Below are positions 38,899-54,461 of a stretch of 64,000 nucleotides of DNA, in pieces; the stretch's first letter is position 1, and each line of letters begins with the position of its first letter. The stretch is from assembly GCA_964019055.1 (NCBI GenBank), contig OZ025206.1:4526617-4590616 (forward strand). The letters run 5' to 3'. The position numbers were made by a program, and so were the translations under genes. Under the pieces are notes generated by a model. That model searched no databases and was not told the origin of the DNA. It saw nothing but the letters and a program-made list of their open reading frames with translations. The stretch is from Anthopleura xanthogrammica (Eukaryota; Cnidaria; Anthozoa; Actiniaria; Actiniidae).

Positions 38899-41800
38899 GG
38901 TGCTGCCTTTGTAATTAAACCTGCAAATGGCTATAGATCTTCACATACAGTAGCTTGAATGACCACATTAACGGTGGTCCTGTCCCTAATCAACTAGAGA
39001 TGTTAAAAGAGGACCACGAGTTTATCAGTTGAATTACTAAGTTATTAAGTGTTATCCTCTACATTACAGTGAAGACACTTGAACCATGAACACTTTGAGG
39101 TTTTTTTTTACATTTCTTTCATAACTATCCAATCAGTGTCCTCCATAGAAAAAGGAATCAAACATTTTTTAGCTGCCATCCAATCACAACAAAAGCTAAC
39201 AAACAGCATAATTTATGTGATTTAATTAGCAGTTCATTAGTTTGCATGAGAAAGCTGAAAATAAACTTCTAAAGATTTTCCACCATTTGTTGTGATTGGA
39301 TGGCACCTAAAAAAATGCTTGATTCCTTTGTTTCTAAGAAGAGTGCTGATTGGATAGTTTAGATTTAGATAAAATGTCAAAAAAAACCTTGTACTGTCCA
39401 TGGTTTGAGTGCCCACACTGTTCATTTAGTTTTATTTCCTTTATTTACTGACAGAACCTAATTCATTTGGTGGTTGGACAGTGTATGGGTTGTTAGGAGT
39501 GGATTGCTGATTGTAACCTACCCACAGCAAGTTCACTGGTTTCATTCTCTTAAAAAAGTGGGGAATAGTAAACAAATTAGGGTATAACTTACCAACAACA
39601 TACCTGAATACCCTAAAACAACCTAGCAACACTGTTACCTACTACAGGTACCTGACTACCAAACTGACAGCCTACCAACAACCTAAAACCAACCTAGCAA
39701 CACTGTTACCTACTACAGGTACCTGACTACCAAACTGACAGCCTACCAACAACCTTAAACCAACCTACCAACAATCTACTGACAAAATACCAACAAATAA
39801 GCAGATATCCAACCAAACACCTGCCGATACCCATTTTTGGGGTCTTATTGTTCACTATTACCAGAGGTTCTGCTATTACCAATTGATGAATTAAACTTAC
39901 CAATATATTCAAACTCTTCTTTGAGTGCCATGCCATTATGTGAAGCACACTGTTTACAAATTAAGGCATATCTGTTGCTAGGTCCATCCCCTATCAAATA
40001 CTCTACAACCTGCAACATTCAACAATTAAGCGAAACCGATAATTAACAACCGTTCCTTTGAGGTCACAAAAATATGAATAAAGTATGTCCCTAATTCAAA
40101 ATAGTCCCCTTCGCAGTTTCCTGCTCCATCTTCAAAGGTAGCTGTGCCTTTGTATCAAAGCTAGACATGAGGTCACCTTGCAATGATAGAGATGTGAATA
40201 ATAATTGTCCAAGGTGTTAAAAAAGGTCTCTATCATTGCAAGGTTTGCAAGGCAAAGGCATGGCTGTCTTTCACGATGGCACAGCGAACTGAGAAGACTA
40301 ATCTAATTACTATAATAGATAGCAGTGAAGCTTTGGAAAAATTATATGTCTAGAAAATGAAATTTCAACCACTTAACTATGTACAGTTAGTGTATATAAT
40401 CATGTCAGGTCTTATTATTAAACCATACCTTATCCATGTTCGAACGTTCTCGTGGTAAAATAGGAAATGCTGGTTTGGGTGGCCCTGGAGGTCTTGGTGG
40501 CCCTGGAACTGGCATTTGCTTGCCTTGGTTAAAAATTGAAAAAATTATAAGTTAAACAATATAAAATGGGATTACCAATAGGGGTATCTATTAAGCTTTG
40601 GCTGTTGTATCACAACTGAGCCAGGCTCCAACTAGGTGAAAGACAAAGATCAAATTGCAATTCAGAACTGGTTCTTGAGGAAAACTGGAGAAAAACCCTA
40701 AAAGCACAGGAGAGAACCAACAAGCAACTCTCCTCACATATTATGACACTGAGCCTGACAGGATACCACCCATGCTTCCCAAATGGCACTTGGGTTGGAT
40801 CTGATAGGTGAGCTCCCTTATAGCTCTGCCACCCATGCTTCCAATAAAAAACAATGATATTATCGTTTGCAATACCTGATGGATCAAGGTTAGACAGGCT
40901 ATTTGCTCTCTGTTGGACACTTGGGCTATTTGTAAATGAGCTGTCTGATGGTCCACCCGGTGATGGTCTTCTCTTTGGACTGTCTATAAATGACTCTGTT
41001 AACGAAGGTACAGAAGTTGCTTTCTGTAATGAGCCATTTGGGCTTTGTGCATTTCCAGCTGCAACATTTCGTCTTCTTAGTTCTGCCAAACAAACAAATT
41101 GTATTGTAACAGTTATACATTTTACGCACTTTCTAACCTCTGACTGGCTGAGAACACCCCCTGCTCTTGATAGCATATGAACTCAATATCCAGACAGATT
41201 TTATGATGGTAAATAAATAATCATCATTTTTTACCAGTTTACTTTTCAACTTGTTTTATAATTTATTTTGTTGTTTAGCAATCTGTTATCCCAATGATGC
41301 AAGTGTAGATGGCATAAGCAGCCAAGATAGACTGCAATACGACAGAGATCAAAAATGCCTGCTTCAACAGCCAATCTGATGGCATGAATTTTAGGATAAA
41401 TCCATTTATTAAAAACTAAAAAAAGTTTTTCAATCACCTGTAGCCTGGTCTGGGCTCTGTGGAATCACACCTGAAGCAAGATCTTTTTTACCATCCTAAA
41501 GAAAGATGAAAAAAACATTGACTTTAGAATAAATCTGTAAATCAAATACCATACCTGATTATAAAATAACTGTTAAAAATCTTGTGTTCTGATTGGCAAT
41601 GGCTGAGAGTGCTTGTGCATCATGAGAGAACACAGAATGTGCACACACTTTCATTTTTCATTGGTGTCAAAAATATCAGCTACTCTAATCATAGATTTCC
41701 TCAAGTTGGCCTGATTTTTCAAATTAATTCGGACTTGAATCTGTGCACTAATGTACAGGTATGATTTGTTTCCTGACATATTCTGGCAAAACTAGAACCG

Positions 41801-42427
41801 GGCCAATAATCACAGCATGTAGATGGGTCTTTATGAATCCTTTGAACATGTATCTGTCTGTCGTGAATAGAAATTTCTACTTTCTCGGAAATAAGTATGA
41901 AACTATAAAATTGCGAACAACTTTGTCGCAATCACGCTTAGGTTAAACACAATATACGTTCCAGACATATTTTAGGTGTCCATAGTTTTCTTATTTTGAC
42001 TGCAGTATAATATATTCAATCAATAATCATCACCAGTAATAACTCACTTTGATTATACTTGTTTCAGGATCATATTTTTCTAAGAGCTCCTTTGCTGTTT
42101 TGTATGTTTCTTTTTCCATCACCTCTTCAAGCTTTCAGACAAAAATTGGAAATTAAATTAAATTAAAAAATAATCTCTTTTTGATGGCAGAATTAGAGGA
42201 CTACAAGAAAAGTATTAACAGGCATATAGCCTGTACTTTTGCTATGAATGTTATTAAATATATTTTTTGGTTCCTTGCTGAAGTGTTTTAGAAGATAAGT
42301 GAATATGGGTGCCTCCACACCCTTTGCACCCCCCAGCCTACGGATATCAATTATTATTATAATATTACTGTCACAGTATTGTTATTATATATAATAACTT
42401 ACAAAATTTATTAGTTATAAGTTAGTA

Positions 42428-42482
<55 letters not shown>

Positions 42483-45400
42483 CCATACATATTAAATTGT
42501 AACACCTTGTTATTATAATAACTTACTGTCTGTTTCTTTTTTTCTTTTAGCTCTTCTAAAAGTTCAGCTACAAAAGAAAATTCAATTCTGGTTTACAGAT
42601 AATTACTATACTAGTAGCACTATAAGACCAAGAACTACTTCGACAATAAGGCGACCATCTTAAATGAAAAGCACCGTGTATGAAATGTCGGGGTATATGT
42701 AGGATCTGATGAAGAAATAACAAATCCTGGCTTCCTCTGGCCCTATATTCCTGGTATCAGTCATTACTTTTATATCTTGAATCGCAAGGCATTATGGGGC
42801 ATCCAGGGGGCAAAAGAAAACAAAAAGGTCAGATGATATATGAGTTTCGTTTATTTGTCTTTTTTTCATGTCTATCTTCTTTACTCATCTCTTGTCAGTG
42901 TCTTGTGGTGAACTGTTAAATGTTAATCCATTGTCATTACTATAACACAGCTTTGTATATTTGCCCCCAACCAAGATTGCCACCATATCATCGAAGAAGT
43001 CCATTAATTAACGTCAAGAAACCATTGCATATTAAAAAGTCAGAGATTACAATAATTGGGATATTTAACTCCAGTCAATATTAATTTTCTTTATTTTTCA
43101 GCACTTACCGTTCTTTGTCATTCTGCTGACAAATATATAGTGAAGTAATCTTTTTACGCCATAAATACTGCCAGTGGAAAGTAATTAATGAATCAATCAG
43201 TTAGTGATTTACAGCATGAAGCACAGAAGTATGACCACATTTAATGTATTTGCATACTTCAGCAGCATGAGGGGGTTTTAGCTGCCAAACAAGCTTAATT
43301 ATATGCCTTATTTGCAGGCCAGCCAGCTTTACATGTCAAGAATTGTGTCAGTTTAAAGTACAAAAGCTCATACATAGAAGTACATGTATGTGAATACATT
43401 AAATGTTGTCATGGATACATGAATGCATCATGCTGTAATAGTGAGTCACTCTATCAGATGCACTGAATCAGGCTATAGACTACAGTCAATCAAATACGTT
43501 GATAGAGTAAGTTCCTATATAGCTTCATATGCTCTAGACTTGCTCCAAGCTGACCTCTCTGATCTGAGACTCTGACAGTCATGAGTGTAAAGGAAGTGAA
43601 AAAAAAAAGAAGCGAACTTCAAAGTCATGGTCAGCTTGTTCCTCCCGCAGGATTTTCAATTGCATTTCATGCGCATGCTACATTTCCATAAAATGACAAA
43701 GAGTGTGAGAATAATTTGGCAACCCATTTTTGGGTCGCTAAAATTGGCAGGAAACAAGTTGGAAAAGTCCTTTGTCCAGCGCAAAGGTCTGGCGTGTATG
43801 ATCTTTGTTGTGCTGCCTGTGCTTTATTCAGCATGTGTGAACTAATAGGGAGGTTACAGAAGGACTTCCCAAAAGTGTACACATACTCTAATGATATATT
43901 TACAGTGGATTCAGATTGAACGTTTAATGGCACCGTTTGTCGCGATTGTTGCAGTTGTTAAATTTGCACCTTTCTATGCAGAATGCACAACGTTTCAAGG
44001 CGGATGGGAGTACGTTTGGCTGATAAGATCAATTTATCAGCAGAACGTGCTCCCAGCCACTTAGAAACATTGCGTTCTGCGTTCTGCATTCATTGCATTC
44101 TGCATAGAAACATGCAAATTTAACGGTCTCAACAATGGCGACGGCGCCGATAAACGCTCAATCTGAATCTGCTGTATTCGATGGGGTACAACTGGTCGTG
44201 CAATCATTAATCAATCACAATCACACATTCTGTGATAAATAATTATAGTCCTGTAGGTTTCCTATCTCAGGTATTTCTTTATACAGTACTTACATAAGAG
44301 GGAAGATAAGAAGAGGCATGCTCCTTATGACTCTGTCTCTCCAGTTGGTTGGAAAGTATTTAAAATAAAAGATCACTGCCAACAGTACATACAACAAGAC
44401 CGAGTAAACCAGTAGTCTTGCGATGTACTTCTTGCGCATTTGTTCATTACGATGCTGACTGGATTCTAAGGCCCCAATATCCTGCAAGGAAAATTTTACC
44501 AATCAAAATCAAAACAATTATAGGAATTGTTAATTCCCATTTCTTTATTTCTTTATTTTTTTTCTTTTTTTTTAACCCATTTGCAAATTTGAGGTGCACT
44601 TTACTGCCATGAAAACAACTGTTTTTCATTTCTTTTGAGAAAATGCACAATTTCTTAAGAATAACAAACTACTGGAGTTAATGTTATCAAGGATGTTAAA
44701 AGGACAGTCAATTTATCATCCATGATGTTATTTAGTGCTCATAGTCAAAATAATGAATTCCCATGCCTAAAATTATCACATTTAATTCATGTACATGACT
44801 ACAGTTCGCAGCTGGGATTGGAGTGTGCCAATATCTGGACATGTCCAGCACGTGCAAGCATAATAATGACAAGAACTAATGTATTGCTCAATTCATTACA
44901 AAAATAGAAACACAAGATAGGGCAAAATTTCAAATCCATTCAGTAAATTTGTTCCCTTAGACACAAGTGGCATATATTAATAACTCCTGTAGACGAAATA
45001 ATCATAATTTATCGTAAACAAGATATGAATTTGAAATTCAAAATGGTATTAAGCTTTTAAGCTTAAAAGATTCAAAGAGAGAGACTTTGCATAAACAGTG
45101 GAAAATATAGACGGGTCGAAGGTTGAAAAAAATGTTTAAAAAAACTTTATTATAAAGAAATAGAAAGCTAAGTATATTATATATTTAAAAGCTGTACTTT
45201 TTATATTTAGTCTTTATTTATTCTGACCTAAAAACACCTGATAGATTCATTGATAGTAAAAGTGAAGATTTCAACACAACAACGAAACATAAGATCAAAA
45301 GTACAACATAAAAATAAATGAACGAGTAATCGCAGAAATACCTTTTGTAAAGCCTCTAGGATTTCACCTGATGTCTCTCTTTTCTGTACAATGTAGAAAA

Positions 45401-45586
45401 TAGATTTTTTAAATATATAAAAGGCGTAAAGTCTTGTGTGAGAGCTGACAAAATCTAGTTTGATTAGCTGCCAGGTTGAGCTTTACAACGTAAAATTCAA
45501 CTGAAAAAAAATAAAAATCTAAACGATCTGAGTTGCTTTTAGAAAAGTAGAATTCTTACCCTCCATCTCGAAAAAAGTAGGCCCAT
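38213..45586 (-). CDS. LNPK: Lunapark, ER tubule junction protein
   Basis: Lunapark stabilises three-way junctions of tubular ER, acting with atlastin and reticulon-type proteins. Twelve exons: 45560-45586, 45342-45383, 44294-44481, 43109-43167, 42527-42567, 42048-42131, 41438-41495, 40876-41082, 40429-40523, 39901-40009, 38529-38726 and 38213-38283. All phases close, giving about 392 residues (human 428). The N-terminus MGLLFSRWR matches the human MGGLFSRWR, including the Gly2 needed for N-myristoylation. Two hydrophobic segments follow (LLVYSVLLYVLLAVIFYF and the MPLLIFPLI region), then a coiled coil (ELLEELKEKKKQT, LEEVMEKETYKTAKELLEKY) and a Ser/Pro-rich linker (SPKRRPSPGGPSD). The diagnostic Lunapark zinc ribbon spans two exons: YALICKQCASHNGMALKEEF, then FRCCYCFHLNPPRKQRPIAP. 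It gives four Cys in two CxxC pairs. The tail is acidic. TTTATT hexamers at about 37570 are candidate poly(A) signals. Confidence 0.95.
38798..39060 (+). mobile_element. tRNA-derived SINE, family A, copy 1 (LNPK intron)
   Basis: A Pol III type 2 promoter is visible: A-box-like TTGGCTCACTTGG, and B box GGTTCAAGTCC 47 bp on. The body GGACCAACACTCAGGGTCTT and AAATAACTGAGGAGAAGGTG is shared with 50034-50400. It is inserted antisense to LNPK transcription. The 3' end is truncated and abuts the foldback element that starts at 39066. Confidence 0.8.
39066..39422. mobile_element. Foldback element, family 4, copy 1 (LNPK intron)
   Basis: About 357 bp. The left end ACAGTGAAGACACTTGAACC and the inverse of the right end (CAGTGTGGGCACTCAAACCA) align. 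The arms then run long: ACTATCCAATCAG, AAAGGAATCAA, and GCCATCCAATCACAACAAA occur in both in inverse order. It is related at its ends to 46811-47022. Confidence 0.8.
39622..39765. repeat. Two tandem copies of a 71-bp unit
   Basis: CCTAGCAACACTGTTACCTA starts at 39622 and again at 39693, with the rest of the unit (CAGGTACCTGACTACCAAAC, GACAGCCTACCAACAACC) repeated almost exactly. The near identity implies a recent duplication. Flanking sequence continues as degenerate ACCAAC-rich repeat to about 39830. Intronic in LNPK. Confidence 0.85.
40110..40296. mobile_element. Foldback element in an LNPK intron
   Basis: The arms include CTTCGCAGTTTCCTGCTCCA against the inverse of TGGCACAGCGAACTGAGAAG, GCTGTGCCTTTG against CAAAGGCATGGC, and a strong inner pair CCTTGCAATGATAGAGA/TCTCTATCATTGCAAGG. 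Noncoding. Confidence 0.72.
40640..40860 (-). mobile_element. SINE, family B, reversed (LNPK intron)
   Basis: The minus strand carries GTTGGTTCTCTCCTGTGCTT, TTTAGGGTTTTTCTCCAG and TTTTCCTC, the same order as at 49306-49515. CACCCATGCTTCC also occurs twice around 40770 and 40830. The open frame that runs from the LNPK exon into this element is an artefact of read-through. Confidence 0.6.
42420..42482. repeat. (AAT)n microsatellite
   Basis: About 18 uninterrupted AAT units in an LNPK intron, with further imperfect ATT-rich sequence just upstream from 42340. Confidence 0.95.
43901..44175. mobile_element. Foldback element, about 275 bp (LNPK intron)
   Basis: The left end CAGTGGATTCAGATTGAACG is mirrored by the right end CGCTCAATCTGAATCTGCTG. 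The arms continue through AAATTTGCACCTTTCTATGCA and TGCATAGAAACATGCAAATTT, then GCAGAATGCA and TGCATTCTGC. The loop has GCTGATAAGATCAATTTATCAGC. It lies in the intron upstream of the second transmembrane exon. Confidence 0.82.
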
Positions 45587-45917
45587 TTTGACAGTTTTTA
45601 GGGTCAAAAACCGTGGAAAAATTAAAGCTGTCTCATTTCCTATTTCAATTTTTGGTCTGTCTGTGAATTTTATAGCAGGCGCCAAAGTACACCGTATTGA
45701 GCATGCGCACAAGAGTACACATGTCAAGGAAAAATATACTCGAATGGAGGGAAGGCGGATTCCACGGATTGTAAAAGTTAAAACATTCAGCAATGGCATA
45801 ATTTTGCTAAATTTCTTTTTGATCGCTTTCAATACAATACAGAAACTGCTGGAATACTGAAATAGGAGAGCCACAGGCAGAATGACTTTTTTAAAGCATT
45901 CAAATGATCAGCTACAT

Positions 45918-46333
45918 ACCATAAATCCTCTATATTATATTTATTTAAGACACATTTGAGTGGGGGCTTATTGGAGAGGGGGCTTGACAGAGAGTGGGGG
46001 CTTATTGATTTTTATCCGAAACAGTAAGTTCTGTGCTATCAGGATGTAAATATGCGATGATAACTTTATTCGAACACAGTAAACTCAGGATTAAACGAAA
46101 GTATTACTCAGATAGACTGTCTCGCAGGATCTATAGGGATGTTAATGACATGGTATTTTTAACATTTGATTCACTAGTGTTAGTCTCTCAAGTATGATTT
46201 ACGATTATTGTGAATTTAGTTGTGAAGGTGGAAGGAAAGGGGGGGGGGCTTAATCAGTTACTTCCTTTAAAAGGGGGGCTTATTAGAGAGGGGGCTAATT
46301 TGAGAGGTAGGCCGAATAGAGGATTTACGATGT
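45918..46333. mobile_element. Element with TAAATCCTCTAT ends and G-rich subrepeats
   Basis: It is bounded by ATAAATCCTCTAT and its inverse ATAGAGGATTTACGAT. Inside both ends are GGGGGCTTATT/GAGAGGGGGCT modules in direct orientation, repeated about six times, with an unrelated AT-rich middle. It starts 330 bp 5' of the LNPK start codon. Confidence 0.7.
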
Positions 46334-46499
46334 GCTCTTTCCCAACATTTCACAAGCAACAGCATATCTAGATTTGCATAGACAATCAAAATCTATTGAC
46401 ATGCATGTTGAAATAACAAGGTTGTTTTTTTGTAAACATGACTTGACATTTCAGTTATGCTGAAAGCCTTCTTCAGAATGAGATGTCAGTCTGCAATTC

Positions 46500-46660
46500 C
46501 TTGATATCATGAAATGGCACATGATGGCAGCCATGACAGGAGGCACATCAATAGTCTTTTCCCCCCAGGAAACTGAATTCTTTCTCATGTAAACAGATTA
46601 GACCAGATTCAATTGTTCCTGACTCATGTCGTGGCTGCCATCACATGATGGTGCAAATTA
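46500..46660. other. Weak inverted repeat around GATGGCAGCCATGACA
   Basis: CACATGATGGCAGCCATGAC near 46518 is loosely mirrored by GTCGTGGCTGCCATCACATG near 46628. The arms are short and the ends unclear, so this may be a decayed foldback element. Confidence 0.4.
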
Positions 46661-46810
46661 TGACAAAAGTCACTGAGGCCTTCAATATGAAATATTTCAG
46701 CTTTATTTTGATATAATTGTTTTTGTTAACTAATTAGAAGTGCTTTAGCTGTTATGCATGCAAAAATATATCATTGTTTTTATTTACAATTCGTACAATT
46801 ACTTGGACCC

Positions 46811-47022
46811 TTTACAGTGGACACTCGAACCATGAACACTTGATTTTTTTTTTAATTTTATGAGCTTTCTACTGCTTCAAACCTTCTGAAAATGAAGCAC
46901 CGAACTAAAATAATCTTATTCAAAATAAATCATATTTTCAATCGATTCACACAAGGGATAAAGAAGAAAAAAGTATGAAAAAACTCAAAGTGTTCACGGT
47001 TCGAGTGTCCTCACTGTAACCC
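46811..47022. mobile_element. Foldback element, family 4, copy 2
   Basis: The left end TTACAGTGGACACTCGAACC and right end GGTTCGAGTGTCCTCACTGTAA are almost perfect inverses. The next bases ATGAACACTT/AAGTGTTCACGG also match. The interior differs from copy 1 (39066), so the two share mainly their termini, as expected of non-autonomous elements mobilised by one transposase. Confidence 0.82.
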
Positions 47023-47565
47023 TGTGCCTGTTCAAGTAAAAGTTTATTAAAGTGCTTTATCCAATATTCAAACATAGACCTTTGTCACGCAGCAACAATG
47101 TTGACTGGAACAATGAATTTCCCCCCACATAGCCTCCCACTCAAGCACTTGAGAATGAGGTTATGCGGGTTAAGGCGAAGGTTTTTTTCCTCGTGAGGAT
47201 AAACATTCAACTTGTGATCAAGGTTCAGTCTCCTCTGCAGACAACTCTTTCTTTACCCTTTTGGGGAGTCCTGTGTTGTGTAGATCAAAGGGAACCCAAG
47301 GCAGAGACCTGAATAATATAGTTTGTCTGTAGAGGTGACTTAAAAGTGGGCTGAACAAATAAGTAGTAATGTTTTTTAGCCAACACTGAAGTGTCAGAGT
47401 AGAGGATGAAACACTCGTTCAAATGTTTGAAATGCCTTCTCAAACCATTAATATTTCTTGAAGAAAAGCAAAGGAAAAGTTTATCACATTTTATGCTAAT
47501 TATAATCACGTCCAAACCAGTGTGTATGTGCTTGGGCAGAATCATACAATATGCCACCATGGCTA

Positions 47566-47740
47566 AATAGGGTTATGGTGGACATCAGTCAGTGTGTTTC
47601 CATAACAATAAAATAATAATAATAATAATATTTGATAATTATTATCAAAACACACAAAGTTTTCAAGAACACATGCCTATTATATGGAAGTCATGGAAAC
47701 ACCTTGATTGACATCCACCAAACCTAGTTTGTTGCCATGA
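47566..47740. mobile_element. Foldback element with an (AAT)n centre
   Basis: GGTTATGGTGGACATCAGTC near the left is mirrored by GATTGACATCCACCAAACC at the right, and GTGTTTCCAT by ATGGAAACAC. The centre is (AAT)n followed by TTATTATCAA. Noncoding. Confidence 0.68.
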
Positions 47741-48663
47741 CGAACATATTTAGAATCACTGTTAGTAATAAATTGGATATTTCATTGGGGCCACTGCATT
47801 TTATAGAGCTTTTAAATGTGATGTCACCCATATGAAAAAAGCGACTCCTGGGTCCAAAACAAAAAGCATTTCTATAATGATTTTTCTTTCTTTTTCTTCA
47901 TGACAGGATCTGTCGTCGTCCAAAGTTCTATTATTATTATTTCAGGTGGTGGTTTAATCCCTGACAATATTTTTAACTTTATTTTAGAGTTTTTTGTGAG
48001 TAGTTGGACCCAGAAATATGTCACGACTTAACAGCTCTATTGTTGTATCTGGCTTTCAATCCTTACCCCCCTACCCCAAGGCTTCACAATGTTCTCATCT
48101 GGTGGACTAAAAGCAGTATACCCGCATCATGGCATTTTGTATAAAAGTTATGTAAATTGATTGATAAAGCAGATATAAAAAATGTAAAATTTTACAATTA
48201 AATATTCCCATTTCAAGTTCCTTTGGCTCATGCAACATATTGTAAGCTACCCATAACCGAGAGTAGGGAATACTGTATGTACAAATACACATAGGAGTGC
48301 CCTTTTTTTGACTTGAGAATATTTTACTCGAAATGGAAAAGCAGGAGATGAGCAAAAAAAACAACTTAAAACTGGAGTAAAGTCGTACCTCTACTAACAG
48401 CCACTCTACCAAACAGCCAGGAAACTTTGTCCCGGTTATAAATGAGTTCATCCATATACTGTAACACAAACCTCTCCACAATGGCCACCTCTCTACAATG
48501 ACCACGAAATTTTGTCTCAACAGTGGCTGTTGTGTAAAAGTTCTGCTTTACTGAAAATCAGTAATATTTTTTCAAGTATCAAAATGACTGGGGTACAAAC
48601 AGTCAACCTTACGAAAAGCACACATAAGAAAACTGCTCTACCTTGTAATGCATCAAAGTACTA

Positions 48664-48692
48664 TTATTTAGAGAGAGAGAGAGAAAGCAAGC
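48664..48692. repeat. (GA)n microsatellite in the ABI 3' flank
   Basis: A short run of GAGAGAGAGAGAGAAAG, 40-70 bp downstream of the ABI stop on the transcribed strand (CT on the mRNA). It is likely inside the 3' UTR. No poly(A) signal was seen in the first 100 bp. Confidence 0.6.
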
Positions 48693-48732
48693 AATAATTA
48701 TAATTGATGAAAAGAGTTTTCTAGACACCGTC

Positions 48733-53620
<4,888 letters not shown>

Positions 53621-54119
53621 CTTGGACGGAACGCGCCGACTGCATAGCTTTGTGGGTAAATATAGGGTGGATCACAAAAAAAACGAAAAGCACTCGGAAA
53701 GCATTCGGGATTACGTCGGCTGTTTAATTTATATCATCTCCAAATATATAAAACTGGCGAAACTGGCTATAAAACTAGTTGGAGAGAGTTTTTATATGCC
53801 AAATCATAGAATTGTTAGCTAAGCAGGCTAAACCTTGGTCAACGGTAGATGATTTCAAACTCTATAAAAACATTTATTTCTTACCCTGTATTTAAAGATA
53901 AGGAAAGGTTAAAAAGTTGAGGGGAGGGGTGGGGTGTCCCGAAAATGCTGAGCATTCAAATCTAAGTGTTATGTTTTTCTAATTCCTCATTTCAAGATTT
54001 ACAGTATAAATCATGTTTCAAACAAAGAATTTTATTTTAGTTCCGTTGTATCGTCTACAGCACAGATTCGTCAATTAATAGGGATTAATAATTCGTTAAT
54101 AAATAATTAATGGAGCAAT

Positions 54120-54457
54120 ACATCCTGATCATTTATTCATTTATTTAAAACATTCATTCATTCGTTTGCTTACTCACTGTAGTTTACTCATTCACTCACT
54201 CATACATTCATTGATTTACCCATTCATTCTTTCTTTCATTCATTCATACATCCATTGATTTACCCATTGATCTACCCATTCATTCTTTCTTTCATTCATT
54301 CATACATACATTGATTTACCCATTCATTCTTTCTTTCATTCATACATATACATCCATTTATTTACTCATTCTTTCTTTCTTTCTTTCTTTCATTCATTTA
54401 CCCATTCATCCATCCATCCATCCATCCATTTATTCATTCATTCATTCATTCATTCAA
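54120..54457. repeat. (CATT)n-type microsatellite forming the SLC35G 3' flank
   Basis: More than 300 bp of imperfect tetranucleotide repeat (CATT, with CATA, CTTT and CATC variants). It ends about 5 bp from the stop codon of the neighbouring minus-strand gene, so any 3' UTR of that gene would be made of (AATG)n repeat. Variant blocks such as GATTTACCCATTCATTCTTT recur, showing higher-order duplication. Confidence 0.9.
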
Positions 54458-54461
54458 ATTT

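Noticed and set aside
40610..41176. 188-codon continuous frame at LNPK exon 8
   Set aside because: Only 40876-41082 is exon. The rest reads through a donor into an intron containing a reversed SINE.
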